The notes under the pieces are model-generated. The model saw nothing but the letters and a program-made list of their open reading frames with translations. It did no database searches and had not been told where the DNA came from. DNA of 64,000 nucleotides from Malus domestica (taxonomy: Eukaryota; Streptophyta; Magnoliopsida; Rosales; Rosaceae). A program made the position numbers and the translations under genes. The stretch's first letter is position 1. Each line of letters begins with the position of its first letter. Shown piece by piece: positions 12,088 through 24,500 of the stretch. The stretch spans positions 15,409,501 through 15,473,500 of the forward strand of contig NC_091673.1 in assembly GCF_042453785.1 (NCBI RefSeq), in the 5' to 3' direction.

Positions 12088-15000
12088 TCCACTACTGTAC
12101 CATACAAGGAGGGCTACTCCTAATCCCAAACGACGTTCAAAAGGAAAATTATCCAACAAGGAAAATTTCATATAACATGAACTTAGCTCACTATTAAACA
12201 AGAGAAAATTACTCTAAACAAATAGTGCACATTGGTAACTACTAATCGTTACATTAGGTAATGATCATCTTTTTTACCTAGATAAATGTTGATATTAGGT
12301 AATACAATAACTGATATTAGGTAATACAATAAGTTTATTTTTATCATCTCATAGTACTATTTAAGAAAACGATCACTTTGTCAACCATTTTTACCAACTT
12401 CTAGTTCTAACTATACTCCTGCTTCCATGAGCGTAAAGTGATATATACTAGCAGATTTACCGACAAAAGAAATGTAAGCATCTATGTCTTTTAAAAACAA
12501 AAAGAAAATTGCCCCAAGTTTAAGAGAGAAAAACTTCCTGGAGCGAAGCACGTTTATCATCTTTTAAGTAATAAATCAATCATCAACTTTCATGTCCTTT
12601 AGTTTCCAAAATTTTGTCTACAAATTTAGTCTGCCTAGCATTATCCTTGCAAAAAAAAAACAAGAACAGTGGAAAGGTTTTTATCTAGAAAAGGTGACTC
12701 ATAATTTAATTAGATGCCATTTTCCGTCCATACCAATTGACATTTAGGGATTGAGACTTATGGAAACCTAATGATGCATAAGTTTGAATTCTTAACTATA
12801 AATGGGGAGGGAGTTCAACCAAAAAAAGAACTATAGAACTATTAGAACCCCTAACAACGTACATCTACGTGGACCAAAAACGTAATGTGGCCAACTTCCA
12901 AATTCCACTGTCCCTTTTAGTGGGGACTAGGTTTCCTTTTCACAACGACCCCAGTTCATGTGGATATGAAAGATTTTGCGCTACAATTCTGTTTATCGCA
13001 CGTGGTTGACATTTGGAAGCATTATATATACACTGTTTTCAGAGTATTTCGTCGACACCATAAGCAAACACTTCACTGATTACTTTTTTTATTTTATTGA
13101 TTTATTGCTTTTTAAACTATTTCTGTGCTCAATTAGCTCATTCCTCAACTTATGAAAGTGTAAATTAATTATCAGTGTTCATATGCTTAAGAATACACCA
13201 ATCAAAGTGAAAGTTTGAAAATTCAAGAGATATATAATACATGCAGACAATCGATGAGCAGTAAACATACTCATTATCCTATCGAAAATTCCCAATGAAT
13301 GGATGCCCTAACTCCACGATGAGGCACTGCCTTCCTCTGGTCTGTATATACATGGAGAATGTACTGTCATTGTTGAATGTACTGTCATTGTCGGCATTAC
13401 TCTAATTCAAACAGATCGATCATTAATCTTGTTGAAAGGTATAAATGATAAATATTAAGGATTCATGCATGCACATTACTCTAAAACAGCTCTAACCCTA
13501 GCTCTTGTTAATAGGTACTGTCGGCACTCTTGCTGAAAGACTTAACTGATTAGGACCATAGCAAATAGTAGAGAAAGCTATATTTGTGATGGACCTAAAC
13601 CGAGGGGTGCTTGAGCTAGCTCCGGTAGTGCTTTGTTTTTTTTTTCTTTTCCAAAACGGTAAAAACTTTGATTAAACTTGAATCGAAACGTTTATATCAG
13701 ATGCCAGAGTGCTGAACAACCATTCCAGTTCAAACTCATTCCAACTATGAAGGCCATCTTCCTTAAACACAAAAGATGCCACTAGATGTGTTGTCCTCTT
13801 ACTTTTATGTTTGTTTGTCTGAATTATCTCCAGATCATTGGATTGGTTAGTAAAAGATGTATTCATGTGTCAACCCTTGAAATTTTTCTTGTTTGGTTAA
13901 TGAAATTGCTATCGCTTGTTGTAACAGAATATAGAAAGCCACTCGTCAATGAATACTAACTATTATGACATGGGTGGGTGATGTGCTTATATTTTAGGTT
14001 TAATTACACTATGCACTACATATTAAGAGAACCATCCTTACCAACTAAGAAGATTAAGTTACTTTCATGGCATTTCTAAGTTTAAAAGTTGAATAATAGA
14101 ATTAACTTTTAAGGACAATATCACTTAAAATGCACTCTCTTTTTTTCATCTCCCACAACCCTATATTTCTCTTTATGCTATTAACTATCTGTAACTGTCA
14201 TCACATAGTTTTCTAGTATTAATAAACAAAATAAACAAAACACGTGTTATAACATGTGTAGACAATAACACTATTATAAGAAAACATAACAGTAGCCACA
14301 AATATTAGTTGAACAAATTGAGGTGGGTAAAATGAGAGATTTTTTGGTCTATTAGAAACTTCTATTATAATTATAATGTGTTTTTTTTAATTAATATACT
14401 ATAAAAGTAGAACATAAAAACTATGTTTCCAACCCACTATATTATAATACGTAAAGTTGTACACCACATGACAAGTGTTCCGAGTAGATAAAGTTCCCCA
14501 TCTTATTTTTCTTGTAGTGCAACTTGAACTATCAAACACTGAAGTTTCCAAAAGGATGTGGTGACAGATACGATTAGTCCTTCTGTGTGCGCATGGCTAT
14601 AGGGTAGTTGATGATAAGTTGATAACATGTTTTAATGGTGGTGAGAGCACACCGTACGTAAATAAAGATCAAGCAAGATGAAGCAATGTAAGGTGGATAC
14701 GCATGTGGGGATAGCTAGCATGAGACCCCCCATAAATAGGGGCTCTCTGTAAGGTACCTATACCAGCCCTAGTCTGCAGTGCCCACTTGCAACTATCAGG
14801 CTGGCAGTTATACGAAGGAACCTTTTACCCTTTTGTGCTTTTAGCTGCTATACATCACGTTTCTGATGCCCTTGTGGGAAGATTTTGGTTCTGAGTCACA
14901 GATATGTTTGGTCCCAAAAGCTTGAACGGTACATAAGATCGTGCAGAATCCATCTTATTTTAGAGATAATAATATGTGTCCCACACATATGCAGTAGGCG

Positions 15001-15964
15001 GAGTCAAAATTTTAAATAATTGTTCATGATATCGACCAAAAAGTTTCATTCGACTATTTCGTTGAACCTCTAGTAGGCATCTACCAATTCCTACAAACGT
15101 ATGCCCAAAATTTATGCCAACATATATACACAACTACTATTATTTGTAGAGGCTTGTCGAGGATGGTTGCAGAATACTATGGAGTAATGTTGAAGACTGT
15201 CAAGGTTTGTCAACTAAGGTATTTCATCGAGCACATGGTGGCCCACAATAGAGTCTCACACAAGAAGAGAGAAAAAAAAGACAAAGATGTTAGAAGAAAA
15301 TAGAAGAAGCAGGAGGAGGAGATTATAATTTAGTTTGCCTTAACTGTTTATAAGGATCAAATATAATACACAAACAAATATACATGGAGTTTTTTTAAGT
15401 TGTTGGGGGCCAAAGGCAACCAATGACCTCATATTAGCTCTGCCACTGCACATATGTTCGGTATGCTAAATGATACATACTTCTATTGCACTATATATGT
15501 AGTTGTGACATCTTAAGAATAACTCCCCTATCTTGGATTCAATAGGCCATGTGACGAGAGAGATAAAAAACATTGAAACTGCATGTGATAGTAACGTAGT
15601 TTATTTGTCATGAAATAAGTCTTGTGGATTGGAGAGTTTGTCATAATAATATATTAACATCATTAATTAGTTACCATAGATTGTCATGGATTTGACTCAT
15701 TTCCAATTGTTGAAATGACAACATTTTATTTTACAAACATCACAATCAGAATCGTTCATTCTCTTTATCATCATCATTTAAAGAACCTCTCTAGAGTAAT
15801 TTTGTCAATTTAAATACCTTTTAGTCATCCATATGTGCCCCACAAATTGACGGTTATGGTAACAAGTGACTCCTTGTGATAAATTGTCAATTTGTTTGAT
15901 TCATATGAATGACTAAACGGTCTTCAAATCAAATAATTTTTTGGATATGATCTTTAGGTGATTA
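12088..15964. other. Long intergenic stretch, mostly featureless
   Basis: About 3.9 kb of AT-rich DNA. I see only small direct duplications: 'gatattaggtaatacaata' twice near 12288-12330 and an 18-bp unit (gaatgtactgtcattgtt) twice near 13355-13392. The stretch 14690-14960 is less AT-rich and includes a TATA-like 'cataaatagg', but no open frame or RNA fold could be assigned. No known plant miRNA sequence was recognised. Confidence 0.5.
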
Positions 15965-15973
15965 TAAAGAGAA

Positions 15974-16927
15974 GGTTTTTATCACAAATAGTCCCTTAAA
16001 TTGACCCACACCATCAAAATAGTCCCTGAAATTGAAAATCGATCAATGCAGTCCCTGAAAATAGGTGTTGCAAATCAATATGATCCTTTCATCACAATTC
16101 TATCAAATATTATGTTATGTGCTGATGTGGATTAAATGATTTAATAACAAATTAAAAAAATTGTCAAAATACCTTTTTCTATAGTGAGATTATCTCAAGT
16201 CAGAGCTCGTCATTCTCCGTGTCACCAAGATCACCGAGGGAGAGCCCAACAAGCTCTTCACGATTAAGGTTGTGAGGTTGTCGATCGCCTAAATGTTGAC
16301 AATGATGTCACAGAAGTCGCCATCAATCCAAGCCGTCACCAAAGATGGTATCAATCCATATCCAATTTGATGAAGGGTATCGAAGGGTGTAAAGATGAGT
16401 GTCTTGAGAATTTTTTTTTCAAAGAAAAGACGGTGAAGGCTACCATAGATGGAGCTAGAGAAGTGTGGGTCAGGATCAGAGGTGATTACGAAACTGGGTT
16501 TTTGGGTTGACATCTTTTTTAATTAATTATTAAATTATTAAACCTATTTATAATTTAATTAGACTTGTGAGACCAATTTATGTGCCATTTCAGCACATAA
16601 CAATTTTTTTTTTTACAGAATTGTGACCGAATGACCACATTGATTTGAGACATCTATTTCTAAGACTGGTAAATCTATTTTCAATTTCAGGAACCATCTT
16701 GATAATATGGATCACTTTCAGGGACTATTGTGATATAAACCCTTAAATCTTGTGGGACCCATGTATGTGTGGCATTAGCATATAACAGAACCTTTGACAA
16801 AATTGTGATGGAAGGACCACATTGGTTTGTAACACCTATTTTCAGGACTACATTGATCGATTTTTAATTTCATGGACCATCTTGATGATGTTAGTCAATT
16901 TTCAAAAATTATTTGTGATAAAAACCC
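15974..16927. mobile_element. 954-bp non-autonomous Mutator-type element with duplicated right arm
   Basis: Ends are GGTTTTTATCAC and GTGATAAAAACC(C), flanked by the perfect 9-bp duplication TAAAGAGAA (15965-15973 and 16928-16936). The left arm (15974-16130) carries 'aatagtccctgaaattgaaaatcgat' type sequence (here split into shorter blocks by variation between copies). An inverted version occurs twice on the right, at about 16595-16742 and 16743-16927. The ~400-bp centre (16150-16560) is less AT-rich and unlike the arms, as if captured from elsewhere; one frame reads [16 protein letters not shown], but I cannot name a source. No transposase is encoded. Confidence 0.85.
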
Positions 16928-17015
16928 TAAAGAGAATAATTCTTCATAGTATAATGTGTGTACGGAAATAGAATGATACAACATCATGTATTTGTCAAGA
17001 ATGAATAACTCCTTA
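16928..17015. other. Short spacer between two transposon-like elements
   Basis: It contains the right-hand TAAAGAGAA duplication of the preceding element and about 80 bp of AT-rich sequence with no feature. Confidence 0.5.
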
Positions 17016-17211
17016 CCCTGTTTGGCAGATCGGATAGAGGATCGGATAGGACTAATTATACAGACGCGGGTGTTTGGCGTTCACTCGTACTAAATAAGCG
17101 CCGGATTAAATTAACCGGTGTGCTTATTTAGCACGATATACACCGGACTAATAAAACCAACCAAAAGGCCGGGATTATTAGTCGGCCCTCTCTCTCTCTT
17201 GCCTTCTCTCG

Positions 17212-17242
<31 letters not shown>

Positions 17243-17860
17243 AGGCGTCGTCGTCCTCCCCCCCTGTCACCTTCTCTCACCATCGTCGTCCTCCCCGTCG
17301 CCGTCGTCGTCCTCCCCTGCAACTGGGTCTTACAAAGAAGCATGCACTCTCTTGGCCGGCATGGTGTCTGGGAAACCTCTCTTCTCAAAACGCCAACAAA
17401 CTACTCTCCTTCTCTCTGTCAAACCGCCGCCAGTCCATTCCACTTGCGATGCTGCAGTGCAGGAGGTAACCTTGTCAACAAATCGTTAGTTTGTTTCGTT
17501 TGTTGCATCTTGATTTGGGTTGATGTGGATCTGATGACTCATGGTTGCTCACCAGATGTGCAGGCAGGCGGGGAAGAAGAAGGGAGAGAGAGGGAGGGCG
17601 TTTGAGGGGTGCGGCGGAGAGAACGGGGAAGAAGAAGGGATGGTTTCAGATTTAATTTTTATTTTTATAAGTTTAATTTAATTTTAAGTTTGATTTAGCC
17701 TATCCGGTATAAAACCAAACACAGTATAAATAATACGGTCATTAATCCGATACTGCACCAAACGCCCGACTAATTTAGTCAGTACTATCCGGTGGCTATT
17801 TATCATATCCGACAGAAATAGTCAGTACAGTCCGAGCTGCCAAACGAGGCCATAGTGTCT
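17016..17860. mobile_element. TIR element with pyrimidine-rich, possibly captured interior
   Basis: The left end reads CCTGTTTGGCAGATCGGA and the right end, inverted, reads CCTCGTTTGGCAGCTCGGA. Both arms carry scattered 'ccgga(c/t)ta' and 'actaattta' motifs. The interior (17180-17640) has a (CT)n tract at 17214-17242 and GC-rich sequence unlike the AT-rich surroundings, followed by a GA-rich block. A related right half recurs at 62040-62195. I could not define a target duplication, so superfamily (PIF/Harbinger or hAT) is open. The 123-codon open frame inside is low complexity. Confidence 0.6.
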
Positions 17861-18341
17861 TAATTAGAGTTTCCAATGGGTCCACCCAGATCTCACCTGA
17901 TTATTGCCAAAAGCCTTCTGCAGGAGATACGCAGTGAGCCAGAATTATTTTGCATGCATGTATGGATGAGTTATGTCATTCCATTTAGTTGCCTTGGTGG
18001 AGAGCAACTATAAACTTTCGTTTTTCGTTTAAATGAAATCGTAAGTTAATTACTGCAATAATATAAGAACCACCTCCCATTTGTGAGTGTTTTAGCTCTT
18101 TATTCAATTGAAAATACCCATGTCATTGAAATTCGTTTGAAGAAAGTATGATCATTTATGTTCTCTGTCTCTGAGAGAGAGAGAGAGTACCGACTACCAC
18201 AAAGATACATTATGGACGCTAAAAAGGAAATTTATAGAATAGAACGAGAGAAAAGACAAACACAAAATTGTGAAAATTTGATTACACGGCTGAGAGATCC
18301 AATATTATACTTAATAAACTTTTAATTATTAATAATCCAAC
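17861..18341. other. 3' flank of the FAF-like gene
   Basis: About 480 bp between the TIR element and the minus-strand stop of the FAF-like gene. It has a short GA run (18172-18187). It probably includes the 3' UTR; no other feature was seen. Confidence 0.45.
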
Positions 18342-19403
18342 TTAAGTAGCCACCCAAAAGGGCTCCCAATACTTTAACAATCCTTTCTTCTCACACTCAC
18401 CGCCACCTTCTTTGCACCTGCTTGGCCTTTCAAACTTTTCTATTCCATCTTTACCCCTAACATTCAAACTATTCCCATCCACCTCCTCACCCTCTATCAA
18501 ACACACATTTGAACTATTCCCTTCTTCTTCTTCTTCTTCTTCTTCCTCTTCCTCCTCCTTATCGCCTTCTAATTGTTCTACCAATTCTTCTTCTGTATTT
18601 TCTCCCACCACTTCTTGATCTTGCTCTTCTGTTTCCTCCTCAATTATGTCATTTTCACACCCTTCATTGTATTCTTGAATGGCTGCTGCTTCTTCCTCTG
18701 AGTCAAAACTGGGAGTAAAGGTTTTTGAAAGGCACAATCGAAGGCGGCCATTGCTTCTTTCAGCTTGGAAGCATGAATGACTTAAAGGGGCCTTGACAGC
18801 TTTGATGATCAGCCTCCCATCTTCCCTGTGAGGCCTAAAGTGTAGAGAATCCTCGCCGCTTATTGTTGTCAATGGAGGTGGGAAATTGTGAACATTATTC
18901 GCCTTCTTTGCACCCGAAAATTTATGCTTATTTTGATGCTCCCTTGCCGCTGCATTCGATTCTGATTCATACATTGGTGAGAAAATGCTGAAGCTTTCTG
19001 TGATAATGGCGCCGGTCTCGCAGCCCAAGTCTTCAGTGCACAACTCCAAGCTCTTCTCATTTAGCTTAGTAGCTGATGAGTTCCTATAAACCCTAGGAGG
19101 GGTGTAAGTATTTTCTTTGTCCACCTCAGCAGTAGGGTTTTCTAGTGAGGGTTTGGAGATAGCTTGGAGGAAACTCCAGCCACCCATGTCAGATTTTTTG
19201 GAGGTGCCCTTATTGCTGTTGATTTCCTCATAATTATTGCATTTCTCTTCAGAGAAACAAGCTTTGATTCCTAATTCTTGGGGGGTAATTGGAGAGAAGT
19301 GATGAGCTACCGGTGCAGAAAGTTTTAGCCTTAGGGTTCTTGGCTCCACAAGGTGAGGAGAATCCAGGCATGACTGCAGACCTTGGCACACGATTGTCGC
19401 CAT
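18342..19403 (-). CDS. FANTASTIC FOUR (FAF)-like protein, intronless
   Basis: A single open frame of 353 codons; the ATG is the CAT at 19401-19403 read on the minus strand. The FAF domain lies at about residues 174-225: FPPPLTTISG, then LHFRPHREDGRLIIKAVKAP, then SHSCFQAERSNGRLRLCLS. C-terminal to it is a strongly acidic region with a 12-Glu run (283-294) encoded by a GAA/GAG repeat, then a basic Cys-containing tail. FAF proteins are plant-specific; in Arabidopsis they limit shoot meristem size and affect WUSCHEL expression. Lack of introns and length agree with FAF-like members, which are longer than core FAF1-4. The biochemical activity of the domain is unknown. Which paralogue this is cannot be told here. 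Confidence 0.9.
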   Translation of the reverse strand: MATIVCQGLQSCLDSPHLVEPRTLRLKLSAPVAHHFSPITPQELGIKACFSEEKCNNYEEINSNKGTSKKSDMGGWSFLQAISKPSLENPTAEVDKENTYTPPRVYRNSSATKLNEKSLELCTEDLGCETGAIITESFSIFSPMYESESNAAAREHQNKHKFSGAKKANNVHNFPPPLTTISGEDSLHFRPHREDGRLIIKAVKAPLSHSCFQAERSNGRLRLCLSKTFTPSFDSEEEAAAIQEYNEGCENDIIEEETEEQDQEVVGENTEEELVEQLEGDKEEEEEEEEEEEEGNSSNVCLIEGEEVDGNSLNVRGKDGIEKFERPSRCKEGGGECEKKGLLKYWEPFWVAT

Positions 19404-19800
19404 ATACGCTGGAAATTTCCAGGAAATTAAAAATGGTAATCAAATTTTGAGGTGGAAAACGAAATGAAAAAGTGGGTGTAGGGAAAATAAGGATTCAGAT
19501 AGAGGGGTTTTGTTGTTTTGTGGTGTCTGAGAAACAGGGTAAAAGCAGAGGACTCTGTTTTGCTGGTGTTAGGAAATTAGAACAAGGGGAGGTTTTTGTG
19601 TTGTTTGGAGAGTGAGAGAGGGGGGGGGGGGGGGAGAGGGAGGAGAGAAGAGAGGAAGGAGGGGATTGAGCATGGGTGAAAAGAGAGGGTGTGGAGTGTG
19701 GGTATTTGTAGTCCTCCAAGGTGGAAGGTGTAGATCTTAGAAGCAGAGGTGGCCCAGGCGGGCAGGAGGCCTTTTTTACACCACTTGAATTATACAATTC
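19404..19800 (-). promoter_or_regulatory. Leader and proximal promoter of the FAF-like gene
   Basis: On the coding (minus) strand this stretch is pyrimidine-rich, including C15 and CT-rich segments (19608-19690), as in many plant 5' leaders. A minus-strand open frame covers 19495-19797 but is Pro/Ser/Leu low complexity and not supported as protein. No TATA box can be placed with confidence. Confidence 0.4.
19620..19634. repeat. G15 homopolymer
   Basis: Fifteen consecutive G on the plus strand (C15 on the FAF-like coding strand), about 220 bp upstream of its start codon, inside a GA/G-rich block. Confidence 0.9.
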
Positions 19801-20805
19801 TTAGTATGCTACACACTCCAACTAGACAAGAAAAGGAGTTTAAAAAAATAATCTTCACAAGTAAGCTCTTCAAGGAGCTTTAAATAATTAAATATCGTGT
19901 TAATATAAGGAATTCGAAATTTTAAGCAAAAGAACTTCTTTTTCTTCTCTGTTTCCCAAATCTCATGTGGACATAAAATGCCCTTATCTGGGCATGCATG
20001 AATGTAGTTAAAGAGAGAGACACATGGAATTTATCATTTCTTTTAAATTACCAGCTTTCCTATTCCTTTCCAAATGAAAGCCGACAAGGGGCAAGGAAGA
20101 AAAGGATTCCGCCAAATATTTCTTGACAGTGATATTGCTTTTTCTGTTTCTGAAATATAAGATTTATCAATTAAATACTACAACACTGTGTAGCTAGAGA
20201 CCAGTTTTTTTATGTATGATCCATATGCCATACGAGTCCGTCAATCCGTTATATAATATATAAAAAAAGAGGAAAAAGAAATACATCAGCACACACCCTT
20301 TGAAATTTCTGAGTGGAATTACTAGATTTTGCGCATATTTATTTATATATTTTGCTGACCACAGATTGTATACACACAGTCGACTAATTAGCCTCCATCC
20401 ATATAGTAAACATAGGAATCTAGGGGAATATATTATCACCTTATGTTTTATTTGAATGTGTAGTCCAAATTGAATGACATAAAATACCAAACTTCTTGGA
20501 TGCTCTTGTTGTGGAGAGTGATCACTTGAAGACATCTCTAGGATGCCATCATGATGTTCCAAAGCAATAATACAATGTCGTGCATGATAGTTAAACTACA
20601 TGTCACTGTAATATTGACTTAAAATGTCATTGTAATATTTTAAAGGGGGTGTAGATATGTAAGTCATTCCCCTTATTGTGAGATGGTAGTCTAGTACATT
20701 TATTCTTCTTGATAGATGATCTAACTAACCGCAGTACAGTGCTATTATCAACGCCTACAAGTAAAGCTCGATTATTGGTTTTGTTAATTTTGAACAATAG
20801 CAAGT

Positions 20806-20880
20806 GGCCCTTTACCACAGTGGTAAAAGGTGTTGCTCTTGCTTGATGGTGTGGGTTCAGACCTTGTTGATAATTAATCT
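20806..20880 (+). mobile_element. Possible tRNA-derived SINE fragment
   Basis: 'Ccacagtggtaaaaggtg' followed ~35 bp later by 'gggttcagaccttg' resembles Pol III box A and box B in tRNA-derived SINEs. There is no clear 3' tail or target duplication, and it does not fold into a complete tRNA by eye. Low confidence. Confidence 0.35.
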
Positions 20881-21380
20881 AACATTTAATTTAACAAAAT
20901 CTATCATTTGATAAAATAAAAAAATAAAATAAATTCTAAATCAGTCTAACGAAAAAAACATTACCTAGATTGTAATCTACGTATTATTCTATGTATACCA
21001 GACCAAGATGGGAAGATTCATGCTGCATGCATCGAAGGGGGATAGAGAGGGGACACTATCCATGCAGCATGCATCAATAATTATGTTCGGCGAAATAAAA
21101 CTTAGTTAGCTTCAGCAGGGAGACAGAATCCCATGGGTATATTTTCCTATGGATCTTTGAAACAAGAGAGGGGTGATGGAGTGCTGAGTCCCACCCCAAT
21201 GAATGATCCAGCAAAAACTAGCCTATCTTGTTCAAATATAGTCATAATAATGCCTCATGCCTGCCTGCTCGGAATATTTCTCAACACAAGTACTCGAAAT
21301 CACGGAAATTATTCTTCAATTTGATTACAACCTTGAAACTTGAAAGAATCTCTCAATCGTGTAACGTATTTAATTTGTTT

Positions 21381-21521
21381 GGATGATGCTATTCACACAC
21401 ATATTTTTACTTTTCATACATTGTTCTCTCAATTTTCTCAAACGTTGAATGAAGAATATCAATATATAAAAATTAATAAAAATATTTGAGATATAAAAAT
21501 TGGTACATGAATAGTACTATC
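21381..21521. mobile_element. MITE, 'TGCTATTCACACAC' family
   Basis: The left end GGATGATGCTATTCACACAC and right end 'catgaatagtactatc' are imperfect inverted repeats. It is related to the elements at 8230-8368 and 39159-39306. Non-coding, AT-rich interior. Confidence 0.65.
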
Positions 21522-24500
21522 TTTTTTCTTTTCTTTTTTTCTCTTCAATTTTGTGCGTTGGAAAGGCGATCGATGTGGTTCCCTCCAGCTTGGGGGGTTG
21601 TACGTTTGGTTTGTGGTAACAATTATTAATTATGTTCCTGCCATCACTTTGCACCAATCCCAAAAGGCCATGCAAACTTTTATTATGACTGTTAATTCTC
21701 TGTAGAGCCACGGCACTAATTGTACGGACACTTAGGTAGACATGTTAAAAGCTAAGTGATCCTCCACTAGGTTACCCTTTTGTATGTCGGCCGGCTATGT
21801 GCCTTGCTAATTCAAACCTAATTAAGGCTATATCTTTGATTAAGAAAGTTCTAAATTTTAAGGTATTGAGTCTAAATTGGTATAATGGACCAAAAATGTA
21901 GTTAGAGGAGATTGGCTATGCCGAGCATTATAAAGACATATGAGAGAGAATTATAAATGATACATTCTAAGTAGAAATTTGTAAATATTTCTTACATGTC
22001 TGTGTTTGTTTATAGAAGGCGTTCCTAATTCACTCTATCTACATTCTACATTCCATTTTGTACTAAATTGGACTCAATTTTTTGAGACTTGGGAAATTCC
22101 TCACTCAAACATAATCTCAATGTATCTCTCTCTCAAAAGAAAAACTCGTGTGGAGACTTATGTGCCAAGTGGAAAAATGAGGAGAGACGGAACTATTTAC
22201 AGGCCACAAGCTAGCATCCCTCCTAAGCATGAAAGTCTAGCTTTGCCACTAATTAAGCAGGAGTGATTGGTACTACCTAATAAAAACATAATGCGCATAT
22301 TTTAAGTTTTATTTTTTATTTAAACTTCTTAACAAAATATATTTTAGCGGAACATTGCATGCATGTGACTCATCTTTCCATGTGACAGGAAAGTCCTCAC
22401 GTTGGTTCTTTTCTCTTTCTTTCTCTAAAATCATATCATTCATATTTATCAAATACTATACCAAAATGAAATACCAACACGACTGCAAGAGCGATCAGTG
22501 CTGCCTATAGTTAAAACATAACATACATATGTTTCAAATTTTTTTGTTATAGTTCAAATTCCATAGCATATATATTCAAACTAAACACTGCAGATATTTT
22601 GACAAAAAAGAAATATTGCATCCACTTGACATGATGAAATTTCTTTATATCAAAGTTCCCCGAGAAAGTTCTTTGATCTCTCTTTAGCTAAAAGATTATT
22701 TAAGGCTTGCTTATTGATAAAAATGGAAATTAAAGCAGCTCAAGCTAAATGCTAAAAGCATATGCCCACCCCAAATACTAAAGCATGTGGGAAGACAACA
22801 AGTGACCTACCCTAAATGCTAAAGCATACGCTCAGAATAGTCTAGGACCACTATCCTACAAATGTTGCTTTTAGGAGTACTGGTTGCTCCTACTGGAGGG
22901 CGTTTTGTGGTGGTGAGTGATGTGGGTTTCCCAGTATAGAAATTTTAGAGCAGAAAGCTGAGCAATTGGAGGAAAAAGTAAAAAGGAAACCAGCAGGAGC
23001 ATCCGGCAATCAAATTCTTTTTATGTGTACCTGCTGACAATATTGTATCATTTGCACGTTGCCTTGTGTTTTTATAATTTATGCTGACCAATGAAAATAT
23101 GTATAATATTAGCAGAATTAATTCGTATTGACGTAAAAAGTGTACTGTTTTTAAACAATATTTTGTTTCATACTAATATATCACCGACCTCTTTTGGTCG
23201 ATCGAGTGCATGCTGTTAAAACATGCATTCTCATAATTTTATTTTACATTTAAGTTAATAATAATAGAGGTTTAAGAGGCTGAAAAGGCCAAGAATTTGC
23301 ATGAGAGTGCTTGATGAGTTGCTGCGGTGACTTTCTTCTGGCTTATCAGTTGACAGATAGATGGAGAACTCCGCCAAACTAAAGTAAAACTTATAAACCT
23401 TATTTACTAATGGGAGGATTAATTAAATCACCAGAGATGCAATGATGCAATCTGTTCATTGTCTTGTTTCTTTGCGAAGAAAATGTTCTATAACGTCATT
23501 AGTTTTGCTTTTGTCTTTAATAATTTCCATTTTCTATATGAAGTTAATTTGAATCATCTTTCTTTTTTCACATTATCCAATTAATTTTTGCTCATTTAAT
23601 TTATGTTAATTTCCAATTTGCGCTGGTGACAGCGCAGTGTAGAATTACTTCATTGCCTTCAAATATAAATAAAAATACAAAAGATGACAAGAAAAAACTA
23701 ACTTATATCTTCTTCTCTATTGTCCATGATGTAATGAAAGCAATCTCTTCTCGTATTTTATAAGAAAATCAGCATATGAATCTATGATTATGATACAGAC
23801 TAAAAGTGACCATATATGTTGCAGATTCTCACTCTATCAACTAAAAGAATTGTCGATAGCAACATGCATTTACTGTTCAAGTAGAATTTAGAAAGAATAA
23901 TTGAACTCATGGATGCTTTCATTATCTTTGAGATATTTTGGAACGAAACTCGGAGCCATTTGTGCAGGATTTTCGTCTAAAGGGCAATTTAAGGTCAAAT
24001 ACCATGTACTATGGTCCTCGAATGCTGTTAATCCAAGAAGGAAAATTTGACCATCTATTATCATCTGTCTGTTCAATTTTATCTTACTTCTTGTTTTGTT
24101 AAACAATAGGACTAACAGCTCATAAAAAGAGAAAATTACAAATTAATATCGCAAGGTCAAGAGACATCATCAATATTAACCATTAAAAATTATTTATAAC
24201 AAGAAGTTGCTCAAAATAAACGGAGATCATCATGTAAAAGATAGGCTCAAATTGACTAATTCATTAGCAACAAAATTTATTGTCGAATACTACAATTCCA
24301 ATTGTGGTGCAACATTTCACGAGAATCTTATGGCACTTCATAGATTTCTAGCTTGGGGGCGTAAGCATAGTAATTCGATCTCAAAGTAAACACTGCCAAA
24401 GCAAAAACCTGAAAATTAATTAATAACCTTTTGGCACCTCTAATTGATCATACTTTTTTATTGCTCTCTATTAGTACAAAAATCTTCTACATCAGCAAAC

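Noticed and set aside
14690-14960. A possible non-coding RNA gene with TATA-like box
   Set aside because: Composition stands out slightly, but I found no hairpin, known miRNA or open frame to support it.
17118-17489. Plus-strand open frame of 123 codons
   Set aside because: It is inside a TIR element and made mostly of CT-repeat-derived Ser/Leu/Pro sequence.
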